From assembly GCA_965203615.1 (NCBI GenBank), contig OZ241900.1, forward strand, positions 1,860,001-1,924,000: DNA of 64,000 nucleotides, in the 5' to 3' direction. Source of the DNA: VXNE01 sp965203615. GTDB lineage: Bacteria; Pseudomonadota; Gammaproteobacteria; Pseudomonadales; Azotimanducaceae. The notes beneath the pieces were generated by a model that saw only the letters and a list, made by a program, of their open reading frames with translations, made no database searches and had not been told where the DNA came from. Shown here piece by piece: positions 53,867 through 63,049 of this stretch. The number at the start of each line of letters is the position of its first letter. Position 1 is the stretch's first letter. The translations under genes were made by a program, and so were the position numbers.

Positions 53867-55023
53867 GAATTGAGAAGGTAATTGCAGATCGTCGCCGGAA
53901 TGATCCCGCAGCCCTGGAGTACCACGGGCGGTGCTTCGGGGAACAACATCGAGAGCAGGACAAAGGTGGCGTAGCTCAGCGCCAAGGTCGTCAACGACAC
54001 CAGGTTGTATTTCAGTCCGCGAATGCGGCGGCGCCCGGTCATCGCGCGATCGGCGAAGGTCCAATAGTTGTTGAGCAGGAAGTTCGAGATGATGGAAAGC
54101 TCGATCGCGATGGGCGATGCCAGGAACTTGTGCACGCCAAGCCCGAGCGCGAGCTGGAACGACCCGAGATTCACCAGCACGCCGGACAACCCGACGAGGG
54201 AGAACTTGAGGAACGTCTTGTATCCGGCGACGCGCATCCACCAGACGCTGTAGAAGAACTCGATCAGGTCCCGGATACCGAGCTTGGTCTGCCCGCGCTG
54301 CCGATCACGAAAGTAGATCGGCGCCTCCACGACGCTCGCGCCAGCACCAATCAGGCGATGTAGCAGCGTGATCTGAAACGCGTATCCCTGCACCCGGATG
54401 TCCTTCACCCCGGCGGCCTTCAGCGCATCCGCCGAAATCGCCTTGAAGCCCGAAGTGCAATCGCGAACGGACACGAGCCCGGCGATGCGACGCGCCAGGT
54501 AGTTGCCGGAGCGGGACAGCCAGCGGCGTGCCAGACCCCAGTCCCGGTCCACCGCACCCCCAGAGATGTAGCGGCTGCCGATCGCGGCGTCCGCCCCGCC
54601 CCCGACCAGCACTAGCAGCTTCTTCGCGTCCGCGGGGTCGTGGGAGAAGTCCGCATCCATTTGCACGACAACTTCCGCGCCGAGGGAGTCGAGGGCATGC
54701 GAAATGCCGCGCACGTATGCGTCCCCCAGTCCGCGCCGTTTTCCCTGCAGCAGATGTACGCGTCCGTCCCGCGCCGCAAACTCGCGGACGCGGTCCGCCG
54801 TGCCGTCCGGGCTTTCATCGTCGACGACCAGGAATCTCGTCGAGGCGCCGGGGTATTCCTCCGTCAAACGTGCCAGCAGGGGCGACACATTAGGCGCCTC
54901 GTTGTACGTTGGAACGACGAAGCAGACACGCGAAGTATCCGGTGGCGAAGTGTCTTTCATTTCACGCGCGCTTGTGATCGAACGTTCCCCGAAACGAACT
55001 TTGGCGGTCGGCGCCGGGCCCAT
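53830..55023 (-). CDS. GT2 glycosyltransferase fused to a GtrA-like membrane domain
   Basis: A 397-residue protein combining an N-terminal dolichol/polyprenol-phosphate-mannosyltransferase-type GT2 domain (CFVVPTYNEAPNV, LVVDDESPDGT, VVQMDADFSHDP) with a C-terminal GtrA domain of about four membrane segments (TFLKFSLVGLSGVLVNLGSFQLAL, ELSIISNFLLNNYWTF and later segments). Such fusions make and flip polyprenyl-phosphate sugars for glycan modification. The start at 55023 is supported by GGGAGG 6 bases upstream; an ATG at 54960 lacks a good ribosome binding site. It overlaps the phzF 3' end. Confidence 0.92.
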   Translation of the reverse strand: MGPAPTAKVRFGERSITSAREMKDTSPPDTSRVCFVVPTYNEAPNVSPLLARLTEEYPGASTRFLVVDDESPDGTADRVREFAARDGRVHLLQGKRRGLGDAYVRGISHALDSLGAEVVVQMDADFSHDPADAKKLLVLVGGGADAAIGSRYISGGAVDRDWGLARRWLSRSGNYLARRIAGLVSVRDCTSGFKAISADALKAAGVKDIRVQGYAFQITLLHRLIGAGASVVEAPIYFRDRQRGQTKLGIRDLIEFFYSVWWMRVAGYKTFLKFSLVGLSGVLVNLGSFQLALGLGVHKFLASPIAIELSIISNFLLNNYWTFADRAMTGRRRIRGLKYNLVSLTTLALSYATFVLLSMLFPEAPPVVLQGCGIIPATICNYLLNSYWTFREGEPES

Positions 55024-55047
55024 GGCCCACCTCCCGGAGCCGTCGCC

Positions 55048-56064
55048 CTACGGGTGTGGTCTACGGACACGCCCCGGCGACCGCCGTCTATTGTATGCGC
55101 GGCCGACGGCTATCCACAGGTCTGCCCGCAAGTACGCCTGGTTCAACGCGTAGGTGGCGCCGGACTTGCCCAGTTGCCTGCGCAAAAGCGACATCGGCGC
55201 CGATAGCGGAACCCGGTCGCGCCGATAGGCTTCAATCAGACCAGCAAGCTCCTTCCTGTCGCCCACTCCGCGTGAGATATAGCCCTGCAAATGCGCCAAT
55301 GCATTGGCATGGCCAGCGCGGGAGGCGGGCCGCGATAGCGCGCGCATCAAATCGCGAATATAGGGCTTGGCCACGCTGTCCGCCGCACCGGACAGGTCCG
55401 AAAGGGATTGCCCGAGTCGCCGGTACGCCCGCACGTCGTGCGCCATCACCAGGTACTTGTACGCGGTGTGGAAAGCGATCAGTTTCGCCCCTGTCATGCC
55501 CTGGGCGGCCGTTCGCCGCCAATGCGCGTAGACGAAGGTGCGCAATGCGAAATTGGCGGCATGCGCGGGGTCGAATAGCTGTCCCCCCTCTACCACGGGG
55601 AGGGCCGGGAGTCGGTGCAGGACCTGCGCCGCGTACACGCCGCGAACCGTGCCCGGCGTAACGGCATCAGACAATTCGACTCCGGATAGCCCGCAGCTTG
55701 GCGATCTTTGCATGAAGACGTAGCCATCGACCTCTTCGAGCAATGGCAACTGACCGTCCGCGTATGCGCGCAACTCGGCCGTCACATCGGTTGGCGACTC
55801 GGAACTGCCCGATTCCTCGCTGAACACTCTCGCCCGAGGTGCATTTGGATCGCCCACCAGGCGAATCGGGTCACGCGGCACGCCAAGGCCGATGCCCACT
55901 TCCGGGCATATGGCGCGAAACACGTACAGGTCATCGAGCGCCGCGTGCGGCATCGCCTCGCGCTTGTCGCCGCCATCGTATCTGACGCGGGCGCCGGTGA
56001 GGCACTCGCTGACCGCGACCGTCAGCGGCGGCTTGGGAAAGGGCGGCAGCAATTCGTCATCCAT
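55048..56064 (-). CDS. TudS-like (DUF523) desulfurase fused to DUF1722
   Basis: A 338-residue fusion. The N-terminal DUF523/TudS-like half carries the conserved cysteines C21 (SECLTGARVRYDGG), C53 (AICPEVGIGLGVPR) and C124 (RSPSCGLSG), which in thiouracil desulfurases bind a [4Fe-4S] cluster. The C-terminal DUF1722 half begins near RTFVYAHWRR and includes LIAFHTAYKYLVMAH. E. coli YbgA has only the second domain. The fused form is common in proteobacteria and often lies near photolyase genes; none is here. The ATG at 56064 is preferred over a GTG at 56073. Confidence 0.88.
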   Translation of the reverse strand: MDDELLPPFPKPPLTVAVSECLTGARVRYDGGDKREAMPHAALDDLYVFRAICPEVGIGLGVPRDPIRLVGDPNAPRARVFSEESGSSESPTDVTAELRAYADGQLPLLEEVDGYVFMQRSPSCGLSGVELSDAVTPGTVRGVYAAQVLHRLPALPVVEGGQLFDPAHAANFALRTFVYAHWRRTAAQGMTGAKLIAFHTAYKYLVMAHDVRAYRRLGQSLSDLSGAADSVAKPYIRDLMRALSRPASRAGHANALAHLQGYISRGVGDRKELAGLIEAYRRDRVPLSAPMSLLRRQLGKSGATYALNQAYLRADLWIAVGRAYNRRRSPGRVRRPHP

Positions 56065-56135
56065 ACTCGGCACTTGAATTCAACGCGTCGTGCAGCCGTA
56101 TTCCCAGCCGGGGGAGTACAATTCCCGCAACGTTC

Positions 56136-56774
56136 ATGCATGTGAGGCATCTCGACGTGGGCCTTTTTGCCAAGTTGACCGAAAAACCCTGGTTGCCGGA
56201 CCGTTCGGGTGTGGCGCAACTGCGAACCGGCGGATTCCCGATGCACAACAGGAAGGTCGCGCTGGTGGTCTTTCTTGCAGTCGTCGGCATCCTGTTCTCG
56301 CTATTCATTGCCGCGTACCACATGCGCCTCGAGTTCTCGACGGACTGGGTCGCGATGCCCGAACCCACGCTGCTCTGGCTGAATTCCTGTGTACTCATTG
56401 TCGCCAGCATCGCTTTCGAGTGGGCGCGCGCGGCCGCCGCCCGAAGCGATGTCGCGCGCGGCCGAACCGCTTTCCTCGTCGCCGGCGCATTGACCGTCGT
56501 GTTTCTCATCGGCCAGTTCATCGTGTGGCGCGAGGTCGTCGAACTCGGATACTACGCGCAAACGAATCCCGCCAACGGGTTCTTCTTCGTCCTCACCGGA
56601 GTACACGGCGTTCACCTCCTCGGCGGGCTGTTCGCATGGTGGCGCGCCGCACGGCGAATGTACCGGAATGCCGATATTGCCGACGCACGGCTCAGTGTGG
56701 ATCTGTGCGCGATGTACTGGCACTTCCTGCTCCTGGTCTGGCTGGGCATGTTCGCACTGCTCCTGAACACCTGA
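56136..56774 (+). CDS. heme-copper oxidase subunit III-like protein
   Basis: A 212-residue membrane protein of the cytochrome c oxidase subunit III family. LTEKPWLPDRSG at the N-terminus is followed by five hydrophobic segments, including VALVVFLAVVGILFSLFIAAYHM, FFFVLTGVHGVHLLGGLFAWW (conserved THG/HGxH region) and LCAMYWHFLLLVWLGMFALLL. Subunits I and II are not in the window, so this is an orphan or part of a dispersed complex. It is followed 17 bases later by the copper ATPase gene, suggesting shared expression under copper or respiratory control. A TACAAT -10-like box is at 56117-56122. Confidence 0.87.
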   Translation: MHVRHLDVGLFAKLTEKPWLPDRSGVAQLRTGGFPMHNRKVALVVFLAVVGILFSLFIAAYHMRLEFSTDWVAMPEPTLLWLNSCVLIVASIAFEWARAAAARSDVARGRTAFLVAGALTVVFLIGQFIVWREVVELGYYAQTNPANGFFFVLTGVHGVHLLGGLFAWWRAARRMYRNADIADARLSVDLCAMYWHFLLLVWLGMFALLLNT

Positions 56775-56791
56775 AAACGACGGAACGCGGC

Positions 56792-59221
56792 ATGGGCAAC
56801 GTCGTGGCAATTCCCGATATCGAGCGTCTCGAAATCGATGTCGAAGGCATGACCTGCGCCGCCTGCGTCACGCGCCTTGAAAAGACACTTTCCCGGGTCT
56901 CGGGCGTGCGCGATGTCACGGTGAACCTGGCCCTGGAACGGGCATCGCTTGAGATCGATTCCGGCGCGACGGGTGTCGAGGCGCTCGCCGATGCGGTGAA
57001 CGGCGCCGGTTTTTCCGTGGGTCGGGACACCCTGGCGTTCGCGGTCGGGGGCATGACCTGTGCCGCCTGTGCAGCGCGAGTGGAGAAGATCCTGGGACGC
57101 ATTCCCGGAGTGCTTGAAGCAAGCGTGAACCTCGTGGCGGAACGCGCGAGCATCAACGTCATCAGGCGACAGGTTCAAACAGAAGACATCGCGACCGCGT
57201 TGCAACGCGCCGGATACTCCGCCGACTTCGACCCGCCCGAGCCGGATGCGCAGGTGCAGCTCGACGAGGCAAAGGCCGTCAACGAGCGGCGCATCGTCAT
57301 CCTTTCCGCGGCGCTCACGACGCCGCTTGTCCTCGGCATGTTATTCCAGGTGCTCGGCTACGAGGACCTGCACGTGATGCCCGCGTTCGAAGTCCTGATC
57401 GCGACGCCGATACAGTTCGTCATCGGCGCACGTTTCTATCGGGGCGCATTCAATGCCCTGCGTGGTGGATCGGCGAATATGGACGTGCTCGTCGTTCTCG
57501 GCACGACCGCCGCGTATGGATTCAGTTGGTACCTGCTGCAAACCCTCGGCGAGGAAGCCGATGGCCAGCTCTACTTCGAGGCCTCCGCCGTCATCATCAC
57601 CCTGGTGCTGCTTGGCAAATACCTGGAGAACCGGGCGAAACGCGGAACTACACGGGCAATTCGCGCGCTGATGGAACTGCGTCCGCCGACGGCGCGCGTA
57701 GAACGTCCGGACGGCACGATTGTGGAGACAGGCATAGCTCGGGTGGACAGCGGCGATACGGTCATCGTCCGTCCCGGAGAGCGGATTCCGGTGGATGGAG
57801 AGGTCGTGGATGGCGCCAGCGAAGTGGATGAATCCCTGGTCACCGGCGAGAGCGTGCCCGTGGCGAAGACGCCGGGCGATTCGGTGACTGGCGGTGCGAT
57901 CAACGGCGCAGGACTCCTGAGGGTTCGGGCCACCACCGTGGGCGAGGACTCGACCCTCGCGAGGATCGTGCGCCTCGTGGAAAACGCGCAGGCGGGCAAG
58001 GCCGGCGTGCAACGCCTGGTGGACAGGATCAGCGCGGTCTTCGTTCCCACCGTGATCGGTATCGCCGTCGTCACCTTCCTTGCGTGGATTGCCGTGTCTG
58101 GCGATACGGAACATGCGCTGATCGCGGCGGTGTCCGTGCTCGTGATCGCCTGTCCCTGCGCCCTCGGACTGGCGACGCCCACGGCGATCATGACCGGCAC
58201 CGGGGCCGCAGCGCGCGCCGGCATCCTGATCAAGGATGTCGATGCCCTCGAGCAGGCGCACAACATCGACACCGTCATATTCGACAAGACCGGCACGCTG
58301 ACCGAAGGCCATCCTCGCGTTGTGGGGCTCTTCGCAGGCGAAAGCGACGACAACGACCGACAGCTTCTGACCGTCGCCGCTTCCATTCAGCAGGGCAGTG
58401 AACATCCCCTCGCCCGCGCGATCATGGAACGTGCGGCCGAGGCCAGCCTGACCACGTTGGCGCTGCGCGAATTCGAAGCTGTGCCGGGATTTGGCGCTCG
58501 CGGCGTGGTGGACGGTCACCCCGTTCGCCTCGGCAACGCGGAATTCGTCGCAAAGCACGTCGCCATCGACGAGACGTCGCGGGCCCGGGCGCACGAATGG
58601 GAGTGCGAAGGTACCACCGTCGTTTTCGTCGCTCAGGCCGACAGCTTTCTCGGCCTCATCGGCATCGACGATCCCGTTCGGGACACCGCCCCGGCCGCCA
58701 TCGATGCGCTTCGCGACATCGGTGTGCGCGCGACCGTGCTATCCGGCGATTCGCAAGCGGTGGTTCGACGCGTTGCCGACTCTGTGGGTATCGCCGATGC
58801 CGAGGGCGGCGTTCGTCCGGACGAGAAGGCAGGGGTCGTCGAGGAAATGACGGCCGGCGGCCGGATCGTTGGCATGGTCGGCGACGGCATCAACGATGCA
58901 CCGGCATTGGCGTCCGCGAACGTGGGATTCGCCCTGGGAGCGGGCACGGATATCGCAATGGAAACCGCAGGCGTTACCCTGATGCGGTCGGACCCCCGTA
59001 TGGTCGCCGGAGCTATCGCCGCAAGCCGCGCGACGTTCCGCAAGATCAAGCAGAACCTGTTCTGGGCGTTTGCCTACAATGTGGTCTGCATTCCGCTGGC
59101 GGCGCTTGGGTACCTGAGTCCGACGATTGCGGCCGCGGCGATGGCATTGAGCAGCGTCAGCGTCGTCGGTAACTCGCTGCTGTTGCGCCGCTGGCAGCCG
59201 TCACTTGAGCGAAGCACCTAG
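56792..59221 (+). CDS. copA: copper-exporting P-type ATPase with two N-terminal heavy-metal domains
   Basis: An 809-residue P1B-type ATPase that pumps Cu(I) out of the cytoplasm. Two heavy-metal-associated domains are at the N-terminus with C22-A-A-C25 and C90-A-A-C93. The transmembrane metal site C454-P-C456 (IACPCALGL), the phosphorylated D498 in FDKTGTLTEGHP, TGES, an HP-type HPLARA and GDGINDAPALASA are intact. The C-terminal NLFWAFAYN and the YLSPTIAAAAM-SSVSVVGNSL motif match Cu(I) pumps. It lies between the oxidase subunit and a CopZ-like gene. A role in supplying copper to an oxidase (FixI/CtpA-like) is an alternative that the sequence does not exclude. Confidence 0.94.
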   Translation: MGNVVAIPDIERLEIDVEGMTCAACVTRLEKTLSRVSGVRDVTVNLALERASLEIDSGATGVEALADAVNGAGFSVGRDTLAFAVGGMTCAACAARVEKILGRIPGVLEASVNLVAERASINVIRRQVQTEDIATALQRAGYSADFDPPEPDAQVQLDEAKAVNERRIVILSAALTTPLVLGMLFQVLGYEDLHVMPAFEVLIATPIQFVIGARFYRGAFNALRGGSANMDVLVVLGTTAAYGFSWYLLQTLGEEADGQLYFEASAVIITLVLLGKYLENRAKRGTTRAIRALMELRPPTARVERPDGTIVETGIARVDSGDTVIVRPGERIPVDGEVVDGASEVDESLVTGESVPVAKTPGDSVTGGAINGAGLLRVRATTVGEDSTLARIVRLVENAQAGKAGVQRLVDRISAVFVPTVIGIAVVTFLAWIAVSGDTEHALIAAVSVLVIACPCALGLATPTAIMTGTGAAARAGILIKDVDALEQAHNIDTVIFDKTGTLTEGHPRVVGLFAGESDDNDRQLLTVAASIQQGSEHPLARAIMERAAEASLTTLALREFEAVPGFGARGVVDGHPVRLGNAEFVAKHVAIDETSRARAHEWECEGTTVVFVAQADSFLGLIGIDDPVRDTAPAAIDALRDIGVRATVLSGDSQAVVRRVADSVGIADAEGGVRPDEKAGVVEEMTAGGRIVGMVGDGINDAPALASANVGFALGAGTDIAMETAGVTLMRSDPRMVAGAIAASRATFRKIKQNLFWAFAYNVVCIPLAALGYLSPTIAAAAMALSSVSVVGNSLLLRRWQPSLERST

Positions 59222-59230
59222 AGAGTAAAT

Positions 59231-59443
59231 ATGGAGCACTTGGAAATCAGGATCGAAGGCATGCATTGCGATGGATGCGTCGCTGGTGTGCAGAGGGCTC
59301 TCACGAACCGCCCTGGTGTCGACGCGGCTCGGGCTGATCTCGTTTCCGGAATTGTCGCCATCGATTTCGATCCGTCGAGGATTGACCGTCCCGGACTGGA
59401 AGCGGCAATCGAGGGCGCCGGCTTCGATATCGCGGCTGGCTGA
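59231..59443 (+). CDS. CopZ-like copper chaperone (single HMA domain)
   Basis: A 70-residue stand-alone heavy-metal-associated domain with ferredoxin-like fold. The metal-binding motif GMHCDGC has C13 and C16. The remainder (VQRALTNRPGVDAARADLVSGIVAIDFDP) is typical of CopZ/Atx1 proteins. It starts 9 bases after the copA stop, and probably delivers Cu(I) to the ATPase. Confidence 0.9.
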   Translation: MEHLEIRIEGMHCDGCVAGVQRALTNRPGVDAARADLVSGIVAIDFDPSRIDRPGLEAAIEGAGFDIAAG

Positions 59444-59476
59444 ACCTTCCGTCCCGGCAGTCGCCGGAGCGTTCCG

Positions 59477-59683
59477 TCAGTGGTGTTCGCCACGATGGGG
59501 GAACGCGTTGCCGCCGCGCCAGAATACGTCTGCATGCGCCAGCGCCATCATGAACCACATCAGGTTGTGGGACGATATGTGGACAGGACCGAGGCTGTAG
59601 CTGATATGCGTTCCTGTCGCGGCGAGGAGGCCGCAGACCAGAAAGGCGATGGGCCAGATGCGGGGATAGACGAATTTCAGCAT
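59477..59683 (-). CDS. unknown small His-rich membrane protein
   Basis: I do not recognise this 68-residue protein. It has two hydrophobic segments, IWPIAFLVCGLLAATGTHIS and SHNLMWFMMALAHADVFW, and eight histidines in the C-terminal 45 residues, including a final HRGEHH. The frame is open upstream to a possible start at 59764. The ATG at 59683 has only a weak GGAA upstream, so the gene is not certain. It lies convergent with the copper genes, and a metal-related role is a guess from the histidines. Confidence 0.45.
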   Translation of the reverse strand: MLKFVYPRIWPIAFLVCGLLAATGTHISYSLGPVHISSHNLMWFMMALAHADVFWRGGNAFPHRGEHH

Positions 59684-59788
59684 TCGGATTCCAGGTTCTG
59701 CCGGGGGACAAGGCACAGCATGGTTGAGACTCGCGGCACACGGCACCCCGGCGCGGGCAATCAAGGCGTGAAGGCGATCGCGCCTGCG

Positions 59789-60172
59789 TCAGGCCGACGC
59801 GTTCGGAGAGTTCAGCCAGGTCTCGGCAATAATCAATGCGGCGGTATCGTGGCTGCCCCCGCGTTGGACCGCCTCGAAGGTCGACAGGCGCTCATCGACG
59901 AATTCGACGCCGAGCCCGTACCGGTGCCCAAGCCTGGCGCCGAACCGTCGGGCGGCATCCGACATGTCGCTCTCGCTGTCATCCATGTTGAGCGGCAGGC
60001 CCACGATGAGTCCTTCCGGTTCCCAATCGCGCACCAGGACATCCAATCGGTCCCATACGGGAATCCCGTCGCGAGCCCCTACGGTGGAGAGCGCCGTGGC
60101 GGTGCCGTGACGACGCTCCGCAACGGCAACGCCGATATTCCTGAGGCCGAAATCAAACACCAGGTGAGGCAT
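59789..60172 (-). CDS. ruvX: putative Holliday junction resolvase RuvX (YqgF)
   Basis: A 127-residue RNase H-fold protein of the YqgF family. FDFGLRNIGVAVAE carries the first catalytic Asp of the fold, IVGLPLNMDDSES the GLP motif and VEFVDERLSTFEA the second acidic patch. It has roles in pre-16S rRNA processing and possibly Holliday junction cleavage in different bacteria. It normally sits immediately downstream of algH (yqgE). Here algH starts its coding sequence more than 2.8 kb away, and a molybdenum hydroxylase gene in the opposite direction lies between. Confidence 0.93.
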   Translation of the reverse strand: MPHLVFDFGLRNIGVAVAERRHGTATALSTVGARDGIPVWDRLDVLVRDWEPEGLIVGLPLNMDDSESDMSDAARRFGARLGHRYGLGVEFVDERLSTFEAVQRGGSHDTAALIIAETWLNSPNASA

Positions 60173-60496
60173 GGGTCTCAGCTATCCGCTGGCTTGGCCA
60201 TCGCGAATGACGCCCGAGCAATTGACAGTTGCATGCCCGGATCATACTCGCCGAGCGTTGGCACAGGCACGACGTGACGGCGGCGCAATGCCTTGAGACT
60301 TGCCGGGTGCCTGCAACATTCACCCAATGGTTAGCCAAATGGACCAGTTCTTCGCCGTTACGGAGATGCTTCCAACGGCGATCATCCCCATGCGGGGTTT
60401 TGGGAAACCCAAGGATCGCCAAGCATTATCAGACAGTTGTAAGGTGGGGATCGTGATCGGCATGACACTTGGCACATGTCCGAAACCCCTTGACCC
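60173..60496. other. 324-base intergenic region between ruvX and the molybdenum hydroxylase gene
   Basis: I see no convincing gene. The open frames across it are short and without family resemblance. On the minus strand a TCAKCHADHDPHL reading with a CxxCH heme-type motif occurs near 60440-60485, but it has no start or larger frame. The promoters of both divergent genes must lie here; I could not single out a clear -35/-10 pair. Confidence 0.6.
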
Positions 60497-63034
60497 ATGA
60501 CCTCGATCGATTTCGTTCTCAACGGCAAACGCCGGAAAGTGGAGGCAAGTCCGGACGTACCGCTGCTGTATGTGCTCCGGGGTATCGGCACTCCCGGACC
60601 GAAGCTCGGATGTACGGCGGAGCAATGCGGGGCGTGCCGCATCCTGGCCGACGACGATCCGATCTACAGTTGCACGACGCCGGTGGGTGACATGCGGGGC
60701 CGGCGCCTCGAAACGGCAGCCGGCATCGACTCGCCTGTGCGCGCGGCGCTGATCGCGGCCAACGCCACGCAATGCGGCTACTGCCTGCCCGGGATCGTGG
60801 TCGCCGCCGAGGCGCTGTTTCGCCGCAACCCGGAACCATCCCGTAAAGAGATCGAAGACGCACTCGATGGTCAACTCTGCCGGTGCGGTTCCCATCCACG
60901 GATCCTGCGTGCCCTTGGGGCCGTCCGCGAAAGCGCACCAAGGCCGTTGCGCTGGATGTCACCCGTCACTGAAGATCCTGATCTGCCGCCCCCGCTCAAG
61001 GCCGAGCCATCCCTCGATCGCTGGATTGCCATCGAGTCCGGGCGGATCCTCGCCAAGACCGGCAAGGTTGAACTCGGTCAGGGAATCCTGGCCGCTTTAC
61101 GCCTGATCGTGGCGGAGGAACTCGACGTCGATGTCGACCAGGTACGCATGGTCACCGCGCAGACCGGCGTGACACCGAACGAAGGTTTCACCGCCGGATC
61201 GATGTCGCTGGAAACAAGCGGCGCCGCATTGCGCCAGGCCGCCGCCTGGGCGCGCCGTCTCATGCTGTCGGCAGCCGCCCGGGAACTCGGTGTTTCCCCC
61301 GATGCCCTGACGGTTGTCGACGGCCAGATCTCGGCACCGGGCGTCAATCAACCCATGGACTACTGGCGCGCCCACCAGGGGAAGTTCGACTTCGATATCG
61401 ACAACACAACGCCCGAAAAGGACCCGGCGGACTACCGTCTCGTCGGCCGGGGCCACCATCCGCGCCCGGAAATGGAGGGCAAGGCACGCGGCGATCACGT
61501 GTTCGTGCAGGACCTTCGAAGCGACCTTCACGCGCGCGTCGTGCGGCCACCCTCGCTGAACCACCGGTTTGAACGTCTGGACATTCATCTTCCACCGCCT
61601 GCGGAACTCGTGGTGGACGGGAGCTTCATCGCCGTGGCCCATCCCGACGAACACGCGGCAAGCGTGCTCGCGGACAGGGTGCGCCAGCGCGCCGTGTGGC
61701 GGCGGGAAGGAGCGATCAGAACCGATGGAACGCTCAACGAACACCTTGTCCGGCATGGCGTCGACGACTCTCCCCCGGAACCGAAACCCAGCACCCAAGC
61801 AACCTATTCCCGGCCCTTCATCATGCACGCCTCGCTCGCCCCATCGGCGGCGTCCGCCAGGTTCGACGACGGTCATATGAAGATCCGCTGTGCGAGCCAG
61901 GGCATAGAGCCGCTGCGCGGAGTCCTTGCCCGCGTACTAGACATGCCTGTTGAAGCCATCGCCGTCGCCCATGTCGACGGCTCCGGCTGCTACGGCCACA
62001 ACGGTGCCGACGATGCCGCACTCGACGCGGCCCTCGTCGCCCGCGCTTTGCCGGGACGCGACATCCTGGTGCAGTGGCGGCGTGAAGACGAACACGCTTT
62101 CGAACCCTACGGTCCCGCGATGCGCATCGACCTGGCGGCCAATGTCAGTGAATCGGGCCGCATACTGGATTGGCGTCACGATGTCTGGAGCTTTCCCCAC
62201 GGCGGCCGGCCGTCACCGGGCAACGCGGGCGTGGATCTCCTGGCAGCCTGGCACCTCGCAAAGCCGTTCCAGCCCAGCCTCGCGGTCGTCAAGTCACTCA
62301 CGGCATCCGGGATGGACCGAAACGCCGAACCCCTGTACCGGTTTCCGCGACAGCAGATAGTCAGCCACCCGGTAGCGAACTCTCCATTGCGCACCTCCTC
62401 GTTGCGCAGCCTCGGGGCGCAGATGAACGTATTCGCCATCGAGTCCTTCATGGACGAACTCGCGTTTTCGGCCGGCGTCGACCCGGTGGAGATTCGACGG
62501 CAACACCTGGCTCACGACGCGCGCGCCATGCGGGTGCTCGACGCGGTCCTCGACCTGTCCGGGGGTCTGCAGGGTCCGCGTGGAATCGCCATCGCCCGTT
62601 ACAAGAATCTCCAGTGCTGCGTTGCCATCGTGATGGAAGCCAGGGTCTCCGAGGACGCTTCAGTTGCAGTCCAGCGGGTCTGGATCGCCGCCGACGCCGG
62701 GCGGGCGGTGGACTCCGACGGCCTGGTCAACCAACTCGAAGGCGGCACCGTGCAGGCGCTGTCCTGGTGTCTGAAGGAAGCGGTGACATTCGACGACGAA
62801 GGGGTGACCAGCCTCGATTGGGACAGCTACCCGATTCTGCGTTTCAGCGAAGTTCCACGCATGGAAACGGTCATAGTGGACTACCCGGGGCTCGATCCCC
62901 TCGGTGCCGGAGAGGCCACCATGGGCCCCGCTTCCGCCGCCCTCGCCAACGCGGTCTTCGCCGCCGCCGGCGTTCGCGTGAGAGACCTGCCGATGACACC
63001 CGACCGACTGCGCGAAGCCGCTGCGGGCGGGTAA
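60497..63034 (+). CDS. fused [2Fe-2S]-molybdopterin hydroxylase (aldehyde oxidase/isoquinoline oxidoreductase type)
   Basis: An 845-residue cytoplasmic fusion of the small iron-sulfur subunit and the large molybdopterin subunit of the xanthine-oxidase family. Residues 1-160 bind two [2Fe-2S] clusters: C39, C44, C47, C59, then C93, C96, C128 and C130. Residues 170-845 form the Mo-cofactor part with GCYGHNGADDAALDA and the catalytic E806 in LGAGEATMG. The FAD subunit is absent, as in the IorAB group. No signal peptide is visible. Such enzymes hydroxylate N-heterocycles or aldehydes with water; the substrate is unknown. No Shine-Dalgarno sequence is seen before the ATG. Confidence 0.92.
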   Translation: MTSIDFVLNGKRRKVEASPDVPLLYVLRGIGTPGPKLGCTAEQCGACRILADDDPIYSCTTPVGDMRGRRLETAAGIDSPVRAALIAANATQCGYCLPGIVVAAEALFRRNPEPSRKEIEDALDGQLCRCGSHPRILRALGAVRESAPRPLRWMSPVTEDPDLPPPLKAEPSLDRWIAIESGRILAKTGKVELGQGILAALRLIVAEELDVDVDQVRMVTAQTGVTPNEGFTAGSMSLETSGAALRQAAAWARRLMLSAAARELGVSPDALTVVDGQISAPGVNQPMDYWRAHQGKFDFDIDNTTPEKDPADYRLVGRGHHPRPEMEGKARGDHVFVQDLRSDLHARVVRPPSLNHRFERLDIHLPPPAELVVDGSFIAVAHPDEHAASVLADRVRQRAVWRREGAIRTDGTLNEHLVRHGVDDSPPEPKPSTQATYSRPFIMHASLAPSAASARFDDGHMKIRCASQGIEPLRGVLARVLDMPVEAIAVAHVDGSGCYGHNGADDAALDAALVARALPGRDILVQWRREDEHAFEPYGPAMRIDLAANVSESGRILDWRHDVWSFPHGGRPSPGNAGVDLLAAWHLAKPFQPSLAVVKSLTASGMDRNAEPLYRFPRQQIVSHPVANSPLRTSSLRSLGAQMNVFAIESFMDELAFSAGVDPVEIRRQHLAHDARAMRVLDAVLDLSGGLQGPRGIAIARYKNLQCCVAIVMEARVSEDASVAVQRVWIAADAGRAVDSDGLVNQLEGGTVQALSWCLKEAVTFDDEGVTSLDWDSYPILRFSEVPRMETVIVDYPGLDPLGAGEATMGPASAALANAVFAAAGVRVRDLPMTPDRLREAAAGG

Positions 63035-63049
63035 CCGCTGGGCGACGCT

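Noticed and set aside
60425..60490. Minus-strand reading TCAKCHADHDPHL with a CxxCH heme motif upstream of the molybdenum hydroxylase gene.
   Set aside because: The frame has no start, ends quickly in a stop, and overlaps the hydroxylase 5' end; it is probably chance, though a cytochrome remnant cannot be excluded.
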